Shown: positions 38,769-47,511, counted from the stretch's first letter. The stretch is 64,000 nucleotides of DNA from Rhizobium sp. (GCA_019739215.1 JAHHDR010000025.1:72959-136958), one strand, 5' to 3'. The notes: generated by a model not told the origin, from the sequence alone. Program-made: numbers and translations.

Positions 38769-39947
38769 ATGACTGACATGCGGCCGGCCGAGGCCCACCA
38801 GGACATCCATTGGCCGTCGCTGGTTGCGGCGATCGCGGCGATCAGCGCAGTAGGAATTGCCATCGGCCTGGGCCTGCCTCTGCTGACGGTGCTGCTGGAA
38901 AAGCGCGGCATACCCGCGACCCTCACCGGCCTGAACACCGCGATGGCCGGGATCGCCGCGATGATCGCGGCCCCCATCACCACCAGGGTGGCACATTCCA
39001 TGGGCGTGGCGAACACCATGCTGTGGGCGGTTGTCATCGCGGCAATCAGCGCGCTCGGCTTCTACTACATCGAGAATTTCTGGGCGTGGTTCCCGCTCCG
39101 GATCATCTTTCACGGCGCCATCACCGCCCTCTTCATCCTGTCCGAGTTCTGGATCAACGTGGCGGCGCCGCCGGCGAAGCGTGGACTGGTGCTCGGCGTC
39201 TATGCCACGGTGCTCTCGATCGGATTTGCACTGGGCAATGTCATCTTCTCTCTCGTCGGATCGGCTGGCTTCCTGCCCTTCGGCGTCGGCTCGGCGATCA
39301 TCCTTCTGGCGGCGATCCCCATCTTCTGGGCCAGGCACGAAAGCCCCGACCTCGACGAGAAGCCGATGGGCCATTTCCTGCGCTACCTGCTGCTGGTTCC
39401 GACCGCCAGTTTCGCGGTCTTCGTCTTCGGCGCGGTGGAGGCGGGCGGCATGGCGATGTTTCCGATCTTCGCCAGCCATGAGGGCTTCAGCGAATCGCAT
39501 GCGGGCTTCCTGCTCAGCGTGATGGCAATCGGCAATGTCATCTTCCAGATACCGGTGGGTATCCTGTCCGACCGGTTGCGCGACCGGCGAAAGCTGCTGA
39601 CCACGATCGGGATTGTTGGGCTGTGCGGATCGCTCCTGCTTCCATATGTGACCTATGACTGGCGGGTCTTTTCGGTGCTGCTGCTGTTCTTCGGTGGAGC
39701 GATCGCCGGACTCTACACCGTGGGATTGAGTCACCTCGGTTCGCGGTTCCGTGGCGCCGAACTCGCTGCGGCGAACGCAGCCTTCATTTTCTCCTACGCC
39801 GTCGGCACCGTCGTGGGTCCCCAGGCCATCGGCATCGGCATGGATCTCGTGGGTAGCGACGGCTACGCCTGGACGATCAGCGTCTTCTTCGTGGCCTTCG
39901 TGCTCTTCGGCCTGTCGCGCCTGATTTTCCACCCGCCCAAGGCTTGA
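38769..39947 (+). CDS. MFS transporter
   Basis: 392 residues with about 12 hydrophobic segments. MFS markers: the GLNTAMAGIAAMIAAPITTRVAHSMG loop after helix 2, SEFWINVAAPPAKRGLVLGVY near residue 120, and IPVGILSDRLRDRRKLLTTIG between helices 8 and 9. The pattern resembles the YcaD/drug-efflux-like branch of the superfamily. It follows the GntR regulator on the same strand and is a likely target of it. Substrate not predictable. Intact frame. Confidence 0.88.
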   Translation: MTDMRPAEAHQDIHWPSLVAAIAAISAVGIAIGLGLPLLTVLLEKRGIPATLTGLNTAMAGIAAMIAAPITTRVAHSMGVANTMLWAVVIAAISALGFYYIENFWAWFPLRIIFHGAITALFILSEFWINVAAPPAKRGLVLGVYATVLSIGFALGNVIFSLVGSAGFLPFGVGSAIILLAAIPIFWARHESPDLDEKPMGHFLRYLLLVPTASFAVFVFGAVEAGGMAMFPIFASHEGFSESHAGFLLSVMAIGNVIFQIPVGILSDRLRDRRKLLTTIGIVGLCGSLLLPYVTYDWRVFSVLLLFFGGAIAGLYTVGLSHLGSRFRGAELAAANAAFIFSYAVGTVVGPQAIGIGMDLVGSDGYAWTISVFFVAFVLFGLSRLIFHPPKA

Positions 39948-39971
39948 CTTTTGCCTGCGGATGCGTAGTTT
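39943..39971 (+). promoter_or_regulatory. Candidate housekeeping promoter for rpmG
   Basis: CTTGAC (39943-39948) and TAGTTT (39966-39971) are 17 bases apart, close to the rhizobial CTTGAC-N17-CTATAT consensus. The -35 element includes the MFS stop codon. The rpmG ATG lies 68 bases further on. Confidence 0.5.
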
Positions 39972-40038
39972 CCGCGCAAATTCGCCGTGGCCGCTACCCG
40001 GACTCCACGGCGTCATCTTTTTATAAGGCAGGACGACC

Positions 40039-40206
40039 ATGGCGAAAGCAACCACGATCAAGATCAAGCTCCTCTCGACCGCTGACACCGGTACGTTCTA
40101 CGTCACGACGAAGAACAGCCGTACGATGACCGAGAAGATGACCAAGACCAAGTATGACCCGGTCGTACGCAAGCACGTCGAATTCAAGGAAACCAAGATC
40201 AAGTAA
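40039..40206 (+). CDS. rpmG: Large ribosomal subunit protein bL33
   Basis: 55 residues: [20 protein letters not shown] at the N-terminus and [10 protein letters not shown] at the end, typical bL33. It is the zinc-free form, with no CxxC pairs. A GGCAGGA site precedes the ATG, with its own likely promoter upstream and a terminator downstream, so it is a single-gene unit. Confidence 0.97.
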   Translation: MAKATTIKIKLLSTADTGTFYVTTKNSRTMTEKMTKTKYDPVVRKHVEFKETKIK

Positions 40207-40232
40207 TCCGATCTTGCCTTTCCCATGTTTGC

Positions 40233-40262
40233 AGCGCCGGCCTCGTGCCGGCGCTTTTGTTT
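40233..40262 (+). terminator. Rho-independent terminator after rpmG
   Basis: A 9-bp stem agcgccggc (40233-40241) / gccggcgct (40247-40255) with a 5-base loop, followed by TTTGTTT, 27 bases after the rpmG stop. Confidence 0.9.
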
Positions 40263-40284
40263 GTGCCGTCGGGTCTGGCGCCAG

Positions 40285-40872
40285 CTATCCCATACCGCCG
40301 CAATAGAGTTCCTGGTAGGCTTTGAGCGCCTTGCGCATCGACAGGACCTCCTCCGTGACGTCGTGGCCGATCTCGCCGCTGTCGGTCGCGAAATACTTGT
40401 GGACGAAGACAAGCACATTGCCGGTCCGGTCCGCCGTCTCCAGCACCTTCTCTCCCTGCAGGTAGAGTTCCACCTCTGTGAGGTTCGCTTCCTGCTGCGC
40501 CTTGTTCAGGTTGACATAGAGCACATTCTGCAGATTGAACGTCGCCTGGTAGGTCTGGCCGGTCGCCGTGATCCGCGTGTCGGCATGCACGATGCAGCGA
40601 TTCTGTTCGAAGCGATATGTCTGGGTTGCCTTGCTGTCCTGAAAGGCAATGCGCCTTTCGGCGAAGTCCGGCGGGCAGCTCTGCGTGCCCTGCGAGGTGT
40701 TGGCGCAGGGATCGAGAAAATAGCGTCCGAAAAGCAGTTCGGCAAAGGCGCGCTCGGCATCGGTCCGGTCAGTGGACGCGAACGTTCCGGTCCCCGCGAC
40801 AAGCGACAGCAGGACCGCACCGCCGAGCGCGACGATCGGCATCTTGCGAACCGATGGAACGGCGCTGCTCAT
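40285..40872 (-). CDS. Unrecognised exported four-cysteine protein (paralog A)
   Basis: 195 residues. A hydrophobic signal segment (about residues 13-31) precedes a soluble domain with four cysteines: FLDPC, then SCPPDF nine residues on, NRCIVHAD near residue 93, and YC near the end. It aligns along its length with the next gene upstream (shared LLFG, SCPxxF, xxC..AD, VFVHKY/VFFHEY and a C-terminal MRxxLxxY...C). It overlaps that gene by 4 bases and is the last gene of the MoxR/VWA/XdhC operon. I recognise no known family and make no functional claim beyond likely periplasmic location with two disulfides. Confidence 0.75.
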   Translation of the reverse strand: MSSAVPSVRKMPIVALGGAVLLSLVAGTGTFASTDRTDAERAFAELLFGRYFLDPCANTSQGTQSCPPDFAERRIAFQDSKATQTYRFEQNRCIVHADTRITATGQTYQATFNLQNVLYVNLNKAQQEANLTEVELYLQGEKVLETADRTGNVLVFVHKYFATDSGEIGHDVTEEVLSMRKALKAYQELYCGGMG

Positions 40873-41453
40873 GGCCTTGCAGGACAGTGGCGTTGCCGGT
40901 ACTCGCCCAGCACCACGCGCATCGCCTCGAGTTCGGCCTGGGCATGGGCGGCGTGATCGAACGCCGGCGAGTCGGCATATTCGTGGAAGAACACGAACGC
41001 CCCCGTCTCCTGCCCCGGGCTGGCATTCACGCTGTCGCCGGAGAATGTGAAGGCATATTCCACCGACTTTTCATATCGGTCGGCATATCGCATGTCGATC
41101 GCCTCGATTCGGTCCAGATGCAGTACGCCCTTGAGCGGGCTGCCATCCGCGAGCGTCGTCAGATCGGCGCTCAGGGTGCAGTTGTCGGCCGACAAGGCAT
41201 AGAGATGTTTGTAGATCTTGTCCGTGACCCGCACCTCGCCCTTGCCGAACTCGGTCGGACAGGAACTGTCGCCATAAGCACTCTGGCAGATGTCGCGGAA
41301 ACCTAGGCCGAACAGGAGGAAGGCCGCAGCCTCCTCCGGCGTATCTATTCCATCAGGGACCGTCGGCTTGCCCGCCCCGGCAGCGGCGCCCGCGGACAGC
41401 CACGCGGCGAGTAAACAGGCCAGTGCGGTGGTCCGCCTGTGTCGACCCTTCAT
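40869..41453 (-). CDS. Unrecognised exported four-cysteine protein (paralog B)
   Basis: 194 residues. Signal peptide (residues 1-27, with AAWLSAGAAAGAG) then a soluble domain: AAFLLFGLGFRDIC, SCPTEF, a lysine-rich strand, NCTLSAD, VFFHEYADS, and a terminal YRQRHC. Cysteine spacing matches paralog A (C-x8-SCP against C-x9-SCP). Its ATG overlaps the XdhC stop by 4 bases, so its translation is coupled to the metallo-enzyme maturation genes. No family recognised. Confidence 0.75.
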   Translation of the reverse strand: MKGRHRRTTALACLLAAWLSAGAAAGAGKPTVPDGIDTPEEAAAFLLFGLGFRDICQSAYGDSSCPTEFGKGEVRVTDKIYKHLYALSADNCTLSADLTTLADGSPLKGVLHLDRIEAIDMRYADRYEKSVEYAFTFSGDSVNASPGQETGAFVFFHEYADSPAFDHAAHAQAELEAMRVVLGEYRQRHCPARP

Positions 41454-42139
41454 CCCAGTGCCCTCCCCCTGAATGCCCTGATGATGGCGCCCAGAACCGC
41501 GACGGCGATCTCCGCCGGGCTCTGCGCCCCGATGTCCAGGCCGATCGGCGCGTCGATCCGTTCGATGTCACCTTGCGCCACGCCGGCGTCCGTCAGGCGT
41601 TCGACACGCCTGGCATGCGTCTTCCGGCTCCCCAGCGCGCCGACATAGAAGCACTTCGCCCGCAGGCCGGCGATGATGGGATAGTCGTCGATCTTCGGAT
41701 CATGGGTGACAGCAACCAGCGCGGTATAGGCATCGAGCGGCGCCTTCTCCAGCGCATCCTCGGGCCAGTCCGCCACAAGGTCGATCTCGGCGAACCGCTC
41801 CGGCGTGGCGAAGGCAGTGCGGGGATCGATCACGGTGACATCGAAGCCGGCGATCGCAGCCATGGTGGCCAGCGCCTGGGAAATGTGAACCGCACCGATG
41901 ATAACGATGCGCGCCGGCGGAACCTGCACGTTGAGAAACAGCCGCCGGCCGTCGCCGGTCTCAACGACACCCGACCTACCGGAGCGATAGGCATTGTCAA
42001 TCGCCTCGCGGAGATCGGGCCGCATCTCATCGCCCTCGATTTCCACAACGCTCTCGTCACTGCCCAGGTCGGTGATCAGCATGGCCGCGCGCCGCGCCCG
42101 TCGCGCCTCATTGAGCCGTTGGAGGTGGGAAAGCTGCAT
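41450..42139 (-). CDS. XdhC/CoxI family protein, Rossmann (XdhC_C) part
   Basis: 229 residues. The Rossmann-like XdhC C-terminal domain is clear: ARIVIIGAVHISQALATMAA, VTVIDPRTAFATPERF, DAYTALVAVTHDPKIDDYPI, FYVGALGSRKTHARRVERL and PIGLDIGAQSPAEIAVAVLG. XdhC proteins bind the molybdenum cofactor and aid its sulfuration and insertion into xanthine-dehydrogenase-like enzymes. The N-terminal XdhC domain is on a separate ORF just upstream, with a TGATG stop/start overlap. The start at 42139 gives MQLSHLQRL. Confidence 0.87.
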   Translation of the reverse strand: MQLSHLQRLNEARRARRAAMLITDLGSDESVVEIEGDEMRPDLREAIDNAYRSGRSGVVETGDGRRLFLNVQVPPARIVIIGAVHISQALATMAAIAGFDVTVIDPRTAFATPERFAEIDLVADWPEDALEKAPLDAYTALVAVTHDPKIDDYPIIAGLRAKCFYVGALGSRKTHARRVERLTDAGVAQGDIERIDAPIGLDIGAQSPAEIAVAVLGAIIRAFRGRALG

Positions 42140-42459
42140 CAGACGATCTTCTCGACATAGACCGATATGCGGCCGCCACAGGACAGCCCGACGCGCCATG
42201 CGGTTTCGTCGGCGACGCCGAATTCGAGCATTCGCGGCGCGCCTGACGTGATCACGTCCATCGCTTCGGATATCACCGCACCCTCGACGCAGCCGCCGGA
42301 CACGGAGCCCTCGAAATTGCCTTCGCCGTCGATCACCAGGTGGCTTCCGACCGGCCGCGGTGCCGATCCCCAGGTTTCGATGACGGTGGCCATGGCGACG
42401 TCGCGGCCCTCTCGTTTCCAGGCCTCGGCGATATAGAGTGGCTGGCGTAGATCCGACAT
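42139..42459 (-). CDS. XdhC/CoxF-like protein, N-terminal XdhC domain alone
   Basis: 106 residues, from MSDLRQPLYIAEAW. It carries the XdhC N-terminal motif: VAMATVIETWGSAPRPVGSH, then GSVSGGCVEGAV and VGLSCGGRISVYVE with the paired cysteines (GGC and SCGG). An ordinary XdhC has this and the Rossmann domain in one chain; here they are two adjacent coding regions with overlapping stop and start. Both frames are intact, so this appears to be a real split rather than an indel. It lies 10 bases after the VWA gene. Confidence 0.87.
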   Translation of the reverse strand: MSDLRQPLYIAEAWKREGRDVAMATVIETWGSAPRPVGSHLVIDGEGNFEGSVSGGCVEGAVISEAMDVITSGAPRMLEFGVADETAWRVGLSCGGRISVYVEKIV

Positions 42460-42469
42460 GTCTTTCTCC

Positions 42470-43669
42470 TCAAAGAAACCGGCGCGGGTCGGCATCCTGG
42501 CTGCGGCCGGACCCAAGCGCCCTGGCAAGGTCACCGATGGCTTCAAGATTGTGCACGGCGCGCAATTCGTCAACATGTGGCAGCATCGCGCGAACGCCGC
42601 GGGCCCGGGCCTCGAAACCGTCGAAGCGCAGCAGCGGATTGAGCCAGACCAGCCGCCGGCAGGATCGATGCAGCCGGTCGGTCTCGCGCGCCAGCATTTC
42701 GGTGTCGTCGCGCTCGAGGCCGTCGGTGATCAGCAGCACGACCGCGCCCTGGGCCAGCACGCGCCGCGCCCACAGGCGGTTGAAAGTCGCGAGCGTGTCG
42801 CCGATCTGGGTGCCGCCGGACCAGTCCTTGACCGTATCGGAACAGATGGCGATCGCTTCGTCGGGATCGCGGTGGCGCATGGCGCGGGTCACATTGGTCA
42901 GGCGCGTACCGAACAGGAACGTATGCACGCGGCGCCGTGACTCCGTCAGGACATGCATGAAGTGGAGGAAGATGCGGGTATAGTGGCTCATCGAGCCGGA
43001 AATATCGGCGATGATCACCAGCGGCGGATGGATCTCGCGGCGGCGGCGCCATTTCGGCAGTATCAGGTCGCCCCCGGTTCGCATGGCGCTGCGCAGCGTC
43101 GCCCGGGCATCCACCCTGCCCTGCCGGCTGGCAGGTTCGAAACGCCGGGTCGAGACCGTGTCCATCGGAAGCACTATCCGGCCGAGTTGCCGCCTGGCCT
43201 CGGCCAGTTCGGCGGCGCTCATCTGGGCAAAATCGAGCTTGCGCAGCACTTCGCTCTTCGAAACGGAAAAGCGGGCATCGACTTCGACCTCGTTGCGCTC
43301 TTCCTCGCGGCGGGGCCGTTCGGACTGAAGCGCCTCGGACACCCGTGACGCCGCAGCCTTCGGCTTGTCCTTGGCCCCGATGTCCGGTGTCATGCGTGAA
43401 AGCATCTGTATCAGCTTGCCTTCGAAATCCCGAACCCGCCAGAAAATGTCGAAGGCCTCGTCGAACACGGCCTTGTCCTCGTGGCGCTTGACGAAATTGC
43501 AGAACAGGGCGGTCCGGAACTCGTCGCGTGACCCCACGCCGATGGCGTCCACCGAATCGATCGCGTCCCTGATCGCCCCTGGCCCGATCTTCAGTCCCGC
43601 CCGGCGAAGAACACGGCCGAAATGGACGATATTCTCCGCGAACCGGCCCTCGTCAGCGGCGCGCTGCAT
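42470..43669 (-). CDS. VWA-domain protein, CoxE-like
   Basis: 399 residues. The C-terminal von Willebrand factor A domain has the MIDAS motif DISGSMSHYTRIFLHFMHVL near residue 223, followed by GGTQIGDTLATFN and LLITDGLERDD. The N-terminal half is the CoxE-type helical region (VHFGRVLRRAGLKIGPGAI). CoxE/VWA proteins work with a MoxR ATPase as a chaperone pair in maturation of the CO-dehydrogenase Cu-Mo site. It starts 1 base after the MoxR stop. Confidence 0.88.
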   Translation of the reverse strand: MQRAADEGRFAENIVHFGRVLRRAGLKIGPGAIRDAIDSVDAIGVGSRDEFRTALFCNFVKRHEDKAVFDEAFDIFWRVRDFEGKLIQMLSRMTPDIGAKDKPKAAASRVSEALQSERPRREEERNEVEVDARFSVSKSEVLRKLDFAQMSAAELAEARRQLGRIVLPMDTVSTRRFEPASRQGRVDARATLRSAMRTGGDLILPKWRRRREIHPPLVIIADISGSMSHYTRIFLHFMHVLTESRRRVHTFLFGTRLTNVTRAMRHRDPDEAIAICSDTVKDWSGGTQIGDTLATFNRLWARRVLAQGAVVLLITDGLERDDTEMLARETDRLHRSCRRLVWLNPLLRFDGFEARARGVRAMLPHVDELRAVHNLEAIGDLARALGSGRSQDADPRRFL

Positions 43670-43670
43670 A

Positions 43671-44600
43671 TCAGCTTGCCGCCCTGAGTTCCGCTTTGAC
43701 CGCGTCGAGTGTCTGCCGACCCTCCGAACCCTGTATCCTCGCTATGTCGTCCTGGTATTTCAGCAGCGCGCCGATCGTGTCCGAAATCGTCTCAGGGTCC
43801 AGCGCCACCTTGTCGAGTTCAGTCAGTGCCGTGGCCCAGTCGATCGTCTCCGCGATACCCGGATTCTTGAAGAGGTCGAGGCTGCGGAGCTTCTGCACAT
43901 AGGCAACGATCTCGCGCGAAAGCCGCTGGTCGCAGCCCGGCACCTTGCGTCTGATGATCTCGAGTTCCATTTCGAGGCTGGGATAATCGACCCAATGATA
44001 CAGGCAGCGCCGCTTGAGCGCGTCGTGGACTTCGCGGGTGCGGTTTGTCGTGATGACGACGATCGGCGGTTCGGCGGCCTTGATGGTGCCCAGTTCGGGG
44101 ATGGTGACCTGATAGTCCGACAGGATTTCCAGCAGGAATGCCTCGAAGGCCTCGTCGGTCCGGTCGAGTTCGTCGATCAGGAAAACCGGCGCACCGCCCG
44201 CCCGCGTCGACAGCGCCTGCAGCACCGGACGCCGGATCAGATGCTTTTCCGAAAAGATGTCGCCTTCCAGCCGGGACCGGTCCTTGATCCCTTCCGCTTC
44301 GGCGAGGCGAATTTCCAGCATCTGCGCCGGATAGTTCCACTCGTAGACCGCCGAGGAAATGTCCAGGCCCTCGTAGCATTGCAGCCGAATCAGGTCGCGA
44401 CCCAGCGCCTGGGCGAGAACCTTGGCGATCTCTGTCTTGCCGACGCCGGCGTCGCCCTCGAGGAAGAGCGGGCGGCGGAGCTTGAGCGCAAGGTAAACCA
44501 CGGTGGCGAGCGAACGCCCGGCCAGGTAGTCATGCGCCTGCAACATCTCGACAGTCTCGTCGATAGAGCCCGGCAGATCGGTTCTGGAATTCTGTGTCAT
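43671..44600 (-). CDS. MoxR family AAA ATPase, CoxD-like
   Basis: 309 residues from the ATG at 44600 (GGGAGC site). Walker A LEGDAGVGKTEIAKVLA near residue 45, Walker B PVFLIDELDRTDEAFEAFLL, sensor-1 VVITTNRTREV and arginine finger region DALKRRCLYHWVDYP are all present. In the cox cluster CoxD is a chaperone for the active-site metal sulfide; other MoxR proteins act on unrelated targets. It pairs with the VWA gene immediately downstream. Confidence 0.9.
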   Translation of the reverse strand: MTQNSRTDLPGSIDETVEMLQAHDYLAGRSLATVVYLALKLRRPLFLEGDAGVGKTEIAKVLAQALGRDLIRLQCYEGLDISSAVYEWNYPAQMLEIRLAEAEGIKDRSRLEGDIFSEKHLIRRPVLQALSTRAGGAPVFLIDELDRTDEAFEAFLLEILSDYQVTIPELGTIKAAEPPIVVITTNRTREVHDALKRRCLYHWVDYPSLEMELEIIRRKVPGCDQRLSREIVAYVQKLRSLDLFKNPGIAETIDWATALTELDKVALDPETISDTIGALLKYQDDIARIQGSEGRQTLDAVKAELRAAS

Positions 44601-44635
44601 CGTTGCTCCCGTGCGCGGCACGCGTCACGACAAGC

Positions 44636-45145
44636 CTACAGCGTCCGGTAGGACCGGTCCATATAGACGAGAGCAGGCTCGTGGCCACCCAGTCGCAGCG
44701 CTGCGACTTCTCCGATCATGATCGTGTGGGTCGCATGCGGCACAAGCTTGACGATGCGGCAGTCATAGGTGGCGATCGCGTCCACCAGCGCGGGCGCGCC
44801 GGTCACCAGCGTCTCCCAGTTCCCCTGCGCGAACCGCTCTTCCATCGACAGGTTCTCCAGGCCGGAAAAAGCATGGCTGAGCGGCTGATGGTGCGCGGCG
44901 AGCGAATTCAAAGCAAAGACGCCGCTCTCGAAGAATATCTGATTCTTCTCGTTATTGTGGTTGAGGCAGACCAACACGGTCGGCGGGCTGTCGGATACGC
45001 TGCAGGCCGCCGTCACCGCGACACCACGCCTGGCGCCGGCATGGGCGGTCGTGACCAGTTGCACATGGCCCGCATAACGCGCCATGGCATCGCGATAGAG
45101 TTTTCCGTCGGCCACCGACAGTTCCGCCAGATTCCGCTTGAGCAT
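44636..45145 (-). CDS. Flavin reductase family protein (RutF/HpaC-like)
   Basis: 169 residues from the ATG at 45145. The flavin-reductase-like domain starts AMARYAGHVQLVTTAHAGARRGVAVTAACSVSD, then VLVCLNHNNEKNQIF and FALNSLAAHHQPLSHAFSG. Members reduce FMN or FAD with NAD(P)H for a partner enzyme. It is the first gene of the minus-strand operon, 35 bases upstream of the MoxR gene; an upstream extension of the frame lacks a ribosome site. Confidence 0.85.
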   Translation of the reverse strand: MLKRNLAELSVADGKLYRDAMARYAGHVQLVTTAHAGARRGVAVTAACSVSDSPPTVLVCLNHNNEKNQIFFESGVFALNSLAAHHQPLSHAFSGLENLSMEERFAQGNWETLVTGAPALVDAIATYDCRIVKLVPHATHTIMIGEVAALRLGGHEPALVYMDRSYRTL

Positions 45146-45300
45146 GATGCTTCCTATATAGGTGAAGCATTGAGAAAGTCGAAACCCGGCTGCGACATTT
45201 TTTGGCTTCTGCGCCAAAGCTGGCCGTTGCGCCGGTGAAGGTCCGGACAGTCCGCGGTGCAAGGCTTGCATAGCCAACTTTCCGCGCTACAGTCCCCGGC

Positions 45301-46386
45301 ATGGAAATGACGAAGATGTTCACGCGGATCGCTTCTGCCCTGCTGATCGCCGCGGTCGCGACGACGGCATCGGCCGCCGGCCCCAAAATCGCCGTCGTCG
45401 CGCCGGCGGATGGAAATCTCAGGATTCTTGGCGACCAGCTGCGGCTTGGTGCGGCATTCGCTGCCCGCGACAAGGCGGAAATCGTTGAAATCACCGAGAC
45501 TTGCGCCGAGGGGTCCGGGCCGGCGCTGGCCGAGGAGATCGCCCGCTCGGCTGCCGTCGCCGCCATCGGATTTTTGTGCACAGAATCGCTCCAGGACGGT
45601 CTCGCCCGCCTCGCCGCCGCCGATATCCCGGCCATCACGCTCTCGATCCGGTCGGAAGTGCTGATGCAGGACGCCCTCAAGAATGGCTGGCCCTTCTTTC
45701 GCATGGCGCCCTCGACGAGCGACGAGCGAGACGCCGTCGCCGATGCGATCTTCACGCACTGGAAGGACAAGCCCTTCGCGCTGCTCGACGACGGTACGAT
45801 CCTCAGCCGGGAAATGACCGACATGGTGCGCCAGACTCTCGAACAGAAGGGCATGTCTGCGGCCTTTGTCGACAATTTCCGTCCAGCCCAGGAGGTGCAG
45901 ACCCAGCTGATACGCCGGCTCGTCAAGGCCAATGTCACACATGTCTTCGCCGCATCCGATCGCAACGACATGTCAGTCCTGGCGCGCGATGCCCGTGCGA
46001 CCGGTGCCAAGATCACGTTGCTGGGCGGCGATGCGCTGAAGGGAATGAACCAGCCGGTGCCGCTCGAGATCGGCGTTCAGGCCATCACCTTGCCGGACCC
46101 ATCAACGCTCGCATCCGCCAGGAGCGCCATCGACCTCATGCTGGAGGAAAAGAAGATCCCTGACGGTTACGCCTTGCCGGCCTTTTCCGCCATCGAGGTC
46201 GTCGTGGATGCCTCGGAAATCGCAGCCGGGTCCGGCGCGCGACTGGTCGAGGCCCTCGTCGATACACCGTTCGACACAGCGATCGGACCGATCCGTTTCG
46301 GCGCGGATCACGAACTCGCCGATAACCCCTACCGACTGCTCGTCTGGGACGGCGACGCCTTCGTCGAACCGAAAGTCACGCCGTGA
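45301..46386 (+). CDS. ABC transporter substrate-binding protein, branched-chain amino acid (LivJ) type
   Basis: 361 residues. Signal peptide (residues 1-25, ending ASAA) followed by a type-I periplasmic-binding-protein fold: KIAVVAPADGNLRILGDQL, AAIGFLCTESLQDGLARLAAADIPAI, and later HVFAASDRNDMSVLARDARA and GYALPAFSAIEVVVDA. It is the orphan kind, with no permease or ATPase next to it. Its stop overlaps the GTG start of the peptidase gene (GTGA), implying coupling. Ligand unknown. Confidence 0.83.
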   Translation: MEMTKMFTRIASALLIAAVATTASAAGPKIAVVAPADGNLRILGDQLRLGAAFAARDKAEIVEITETCAEGSGPALAEEIARSAAVAAIGFLCTESLQDGLARLAAADIPAITLSIRSEVLMQDALKNGWPFFRMAPSTSDERDAVADAIFTHWKDKPFALLDDGTILSREMTDMVRQTLEQKGMSAAFVDNFRPAQEVQTQLIRRLVKANVTHVFAASDRNDMSVLARDARATGAKITLLGGDALKGMNQPVPLEIGVQAITLPDPSTLASARSAIDLMLEEKKIPDGYALPAFSAIEVVVDASEIAAGSGARLVEALVDTPFDTAIGPIRFGADHELADNPYRLLVWDGDAFVEPKVTP

Positions 46387-47378
46387 AACCGGGGCGGCGC
46401 AACCTGATCACCGACGTGGCCGGGCTGAAAGTCGGCAATGCACAGGACCGGCTGTTGAAATCGGGAACCACTGTGGTTGTCTGCGACGCGCCCGCCACGG
46501 CCTCGGCGCAGGTGCTGGGCGGTGCCCCGGGCACGCGCGAGACCGACCTACTGGAGCCGCACAACAGCGTGCAGGCGGTGGACGCCATATTCCTGTCCGG
46601 CGGATCGGCGTTCGGCCTGGATGCCGGATCCGGCGTCCAGGCGGCTTTACGCGAGGATGGGCGTGGTTTCGCCGTTGGCCCCGTCCGGGTGCCGATCGTT
46701 CCCGGTGCTATCCTCTTCGACCTGATCAACGGGGGCGCCAAGGATTGGGACCGATACCCGCCCTATCGCGAACTGGGCTACGCGGCGACGCGGAACGCGG
46801 GACCGGACTTTTCTCTCGGCTCTCACGGTGCTGGCGCCGGCGCGCTCACGGCGGGCCTCAAGGGTGGCCTCGGGTCGGCTTCCGCATTGCTCGACAATGG
46901 CATGACAATTGGCGCGCTGGTCGCCGTCAATGCGCTGGGTTCGGTGACGTTCGGCGCCAGTCGTCATTTCAGGGCGGCGCCGCATGAGATCGGCGACGAA
47001 TTCGGTGGGTTCGGATTGCCCCCCGCCCTACCCCGGGGTGCGTTCGAGATCCGGACCAAAATGAACCTCGGCCAGCCGAAGGACGCCAACACCACGATTG
47101 CCGTCATCGCCACGGATGCCGTGCTCACCAAGTCTCAATGCAAGCGGCTCGCCATTGCCGCCCATGACGGGTTTGCCCGGGCGATCTGGCCGAGCCACAC
47201 GCCGATGGACGGAGACATCGTCTTTGCGTTGGCGACCGATGCCACCGGGCTCGCACCGGATGCGGTGGATTTCATGGAACTGTGCGCGGCGGCTTCGGCG
47301 GTGATGGCGCGCGCAATCGCCCGAGGCGTCTACCTTGCCCGCGCCGAACCGGGCGATGTCATGCCCGCCTTCGCCTGA
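46383..47378 (+). CDS. P1 family peptidase (DmpA-type aminopeptidase)
   Basis: 331 residues. The fold of DmpA/L-aminopeptidase-D-esterase, which self-cleaves to expose an N-terminal Ser or Thr nucleophile. Visible family motifs: NLITDVAGLKVGNAQD, IFLSGGSAFGLDAGSGVQ, GAILFDLINGG, HGAGAGALTAGLKGGLG and DANTTIAVIATDAVLTKSQ. By position the cleavage would be at Asn-Thr in NTTI, with Thr as the nucleophile instead of the Ser of DmpA; that is inference. GTG start overlaps the preceding stop. Confidence 0.88.
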   Translation: MKPGRRNLITDVAGLKVGNAQDRLLKSGTTVVVCDAPATASAQVLGGAPGTRETDLLEPHNSVQAVDAIFLSGGSAFGLDAGSGVQAALREDGRGFAVGPVRVPIVPGAILFDLINGGAKDWDRYPPYRELGYAATRNAGPDFSLGSHGAGAGALTAGLKGGLGSASALLDNGMTIGALVAVNALGSVTFGASRHFRAAPHEIGDEFGGFGLPPALPRGAFEIRTKMNLGQPKDANTTIAVIATDAVLTKSQCKRLAIAAHDGFARAIWPSHTPMDGDIVFALATDATGLAPDAVDFMELCAAASAVMARAIARGVYLARAEPGDVMPAFA

Positions 47379-47511
47379 GCGCCCGCTCTCGCGCTAACCA
47401 TCTGGAAACCCGAGCGCTTAACACGTTCTCAAGTCCGCGATGATACTGCGTGACAATCGGGATCAGTCGTCTCCGCGCCAGGTCGCGGGCAATATTGCCG
47501 GTGGAGAATCC

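Noticed and set aside
38649..40088. 479-codon minus-strand frame opposite the MFS gene and rpmG
   Set aside because: Its composition (Glu, Arg, Gln and His runs) is typical of a shadow frame, and the sense MFS gene has clear membrane helices.
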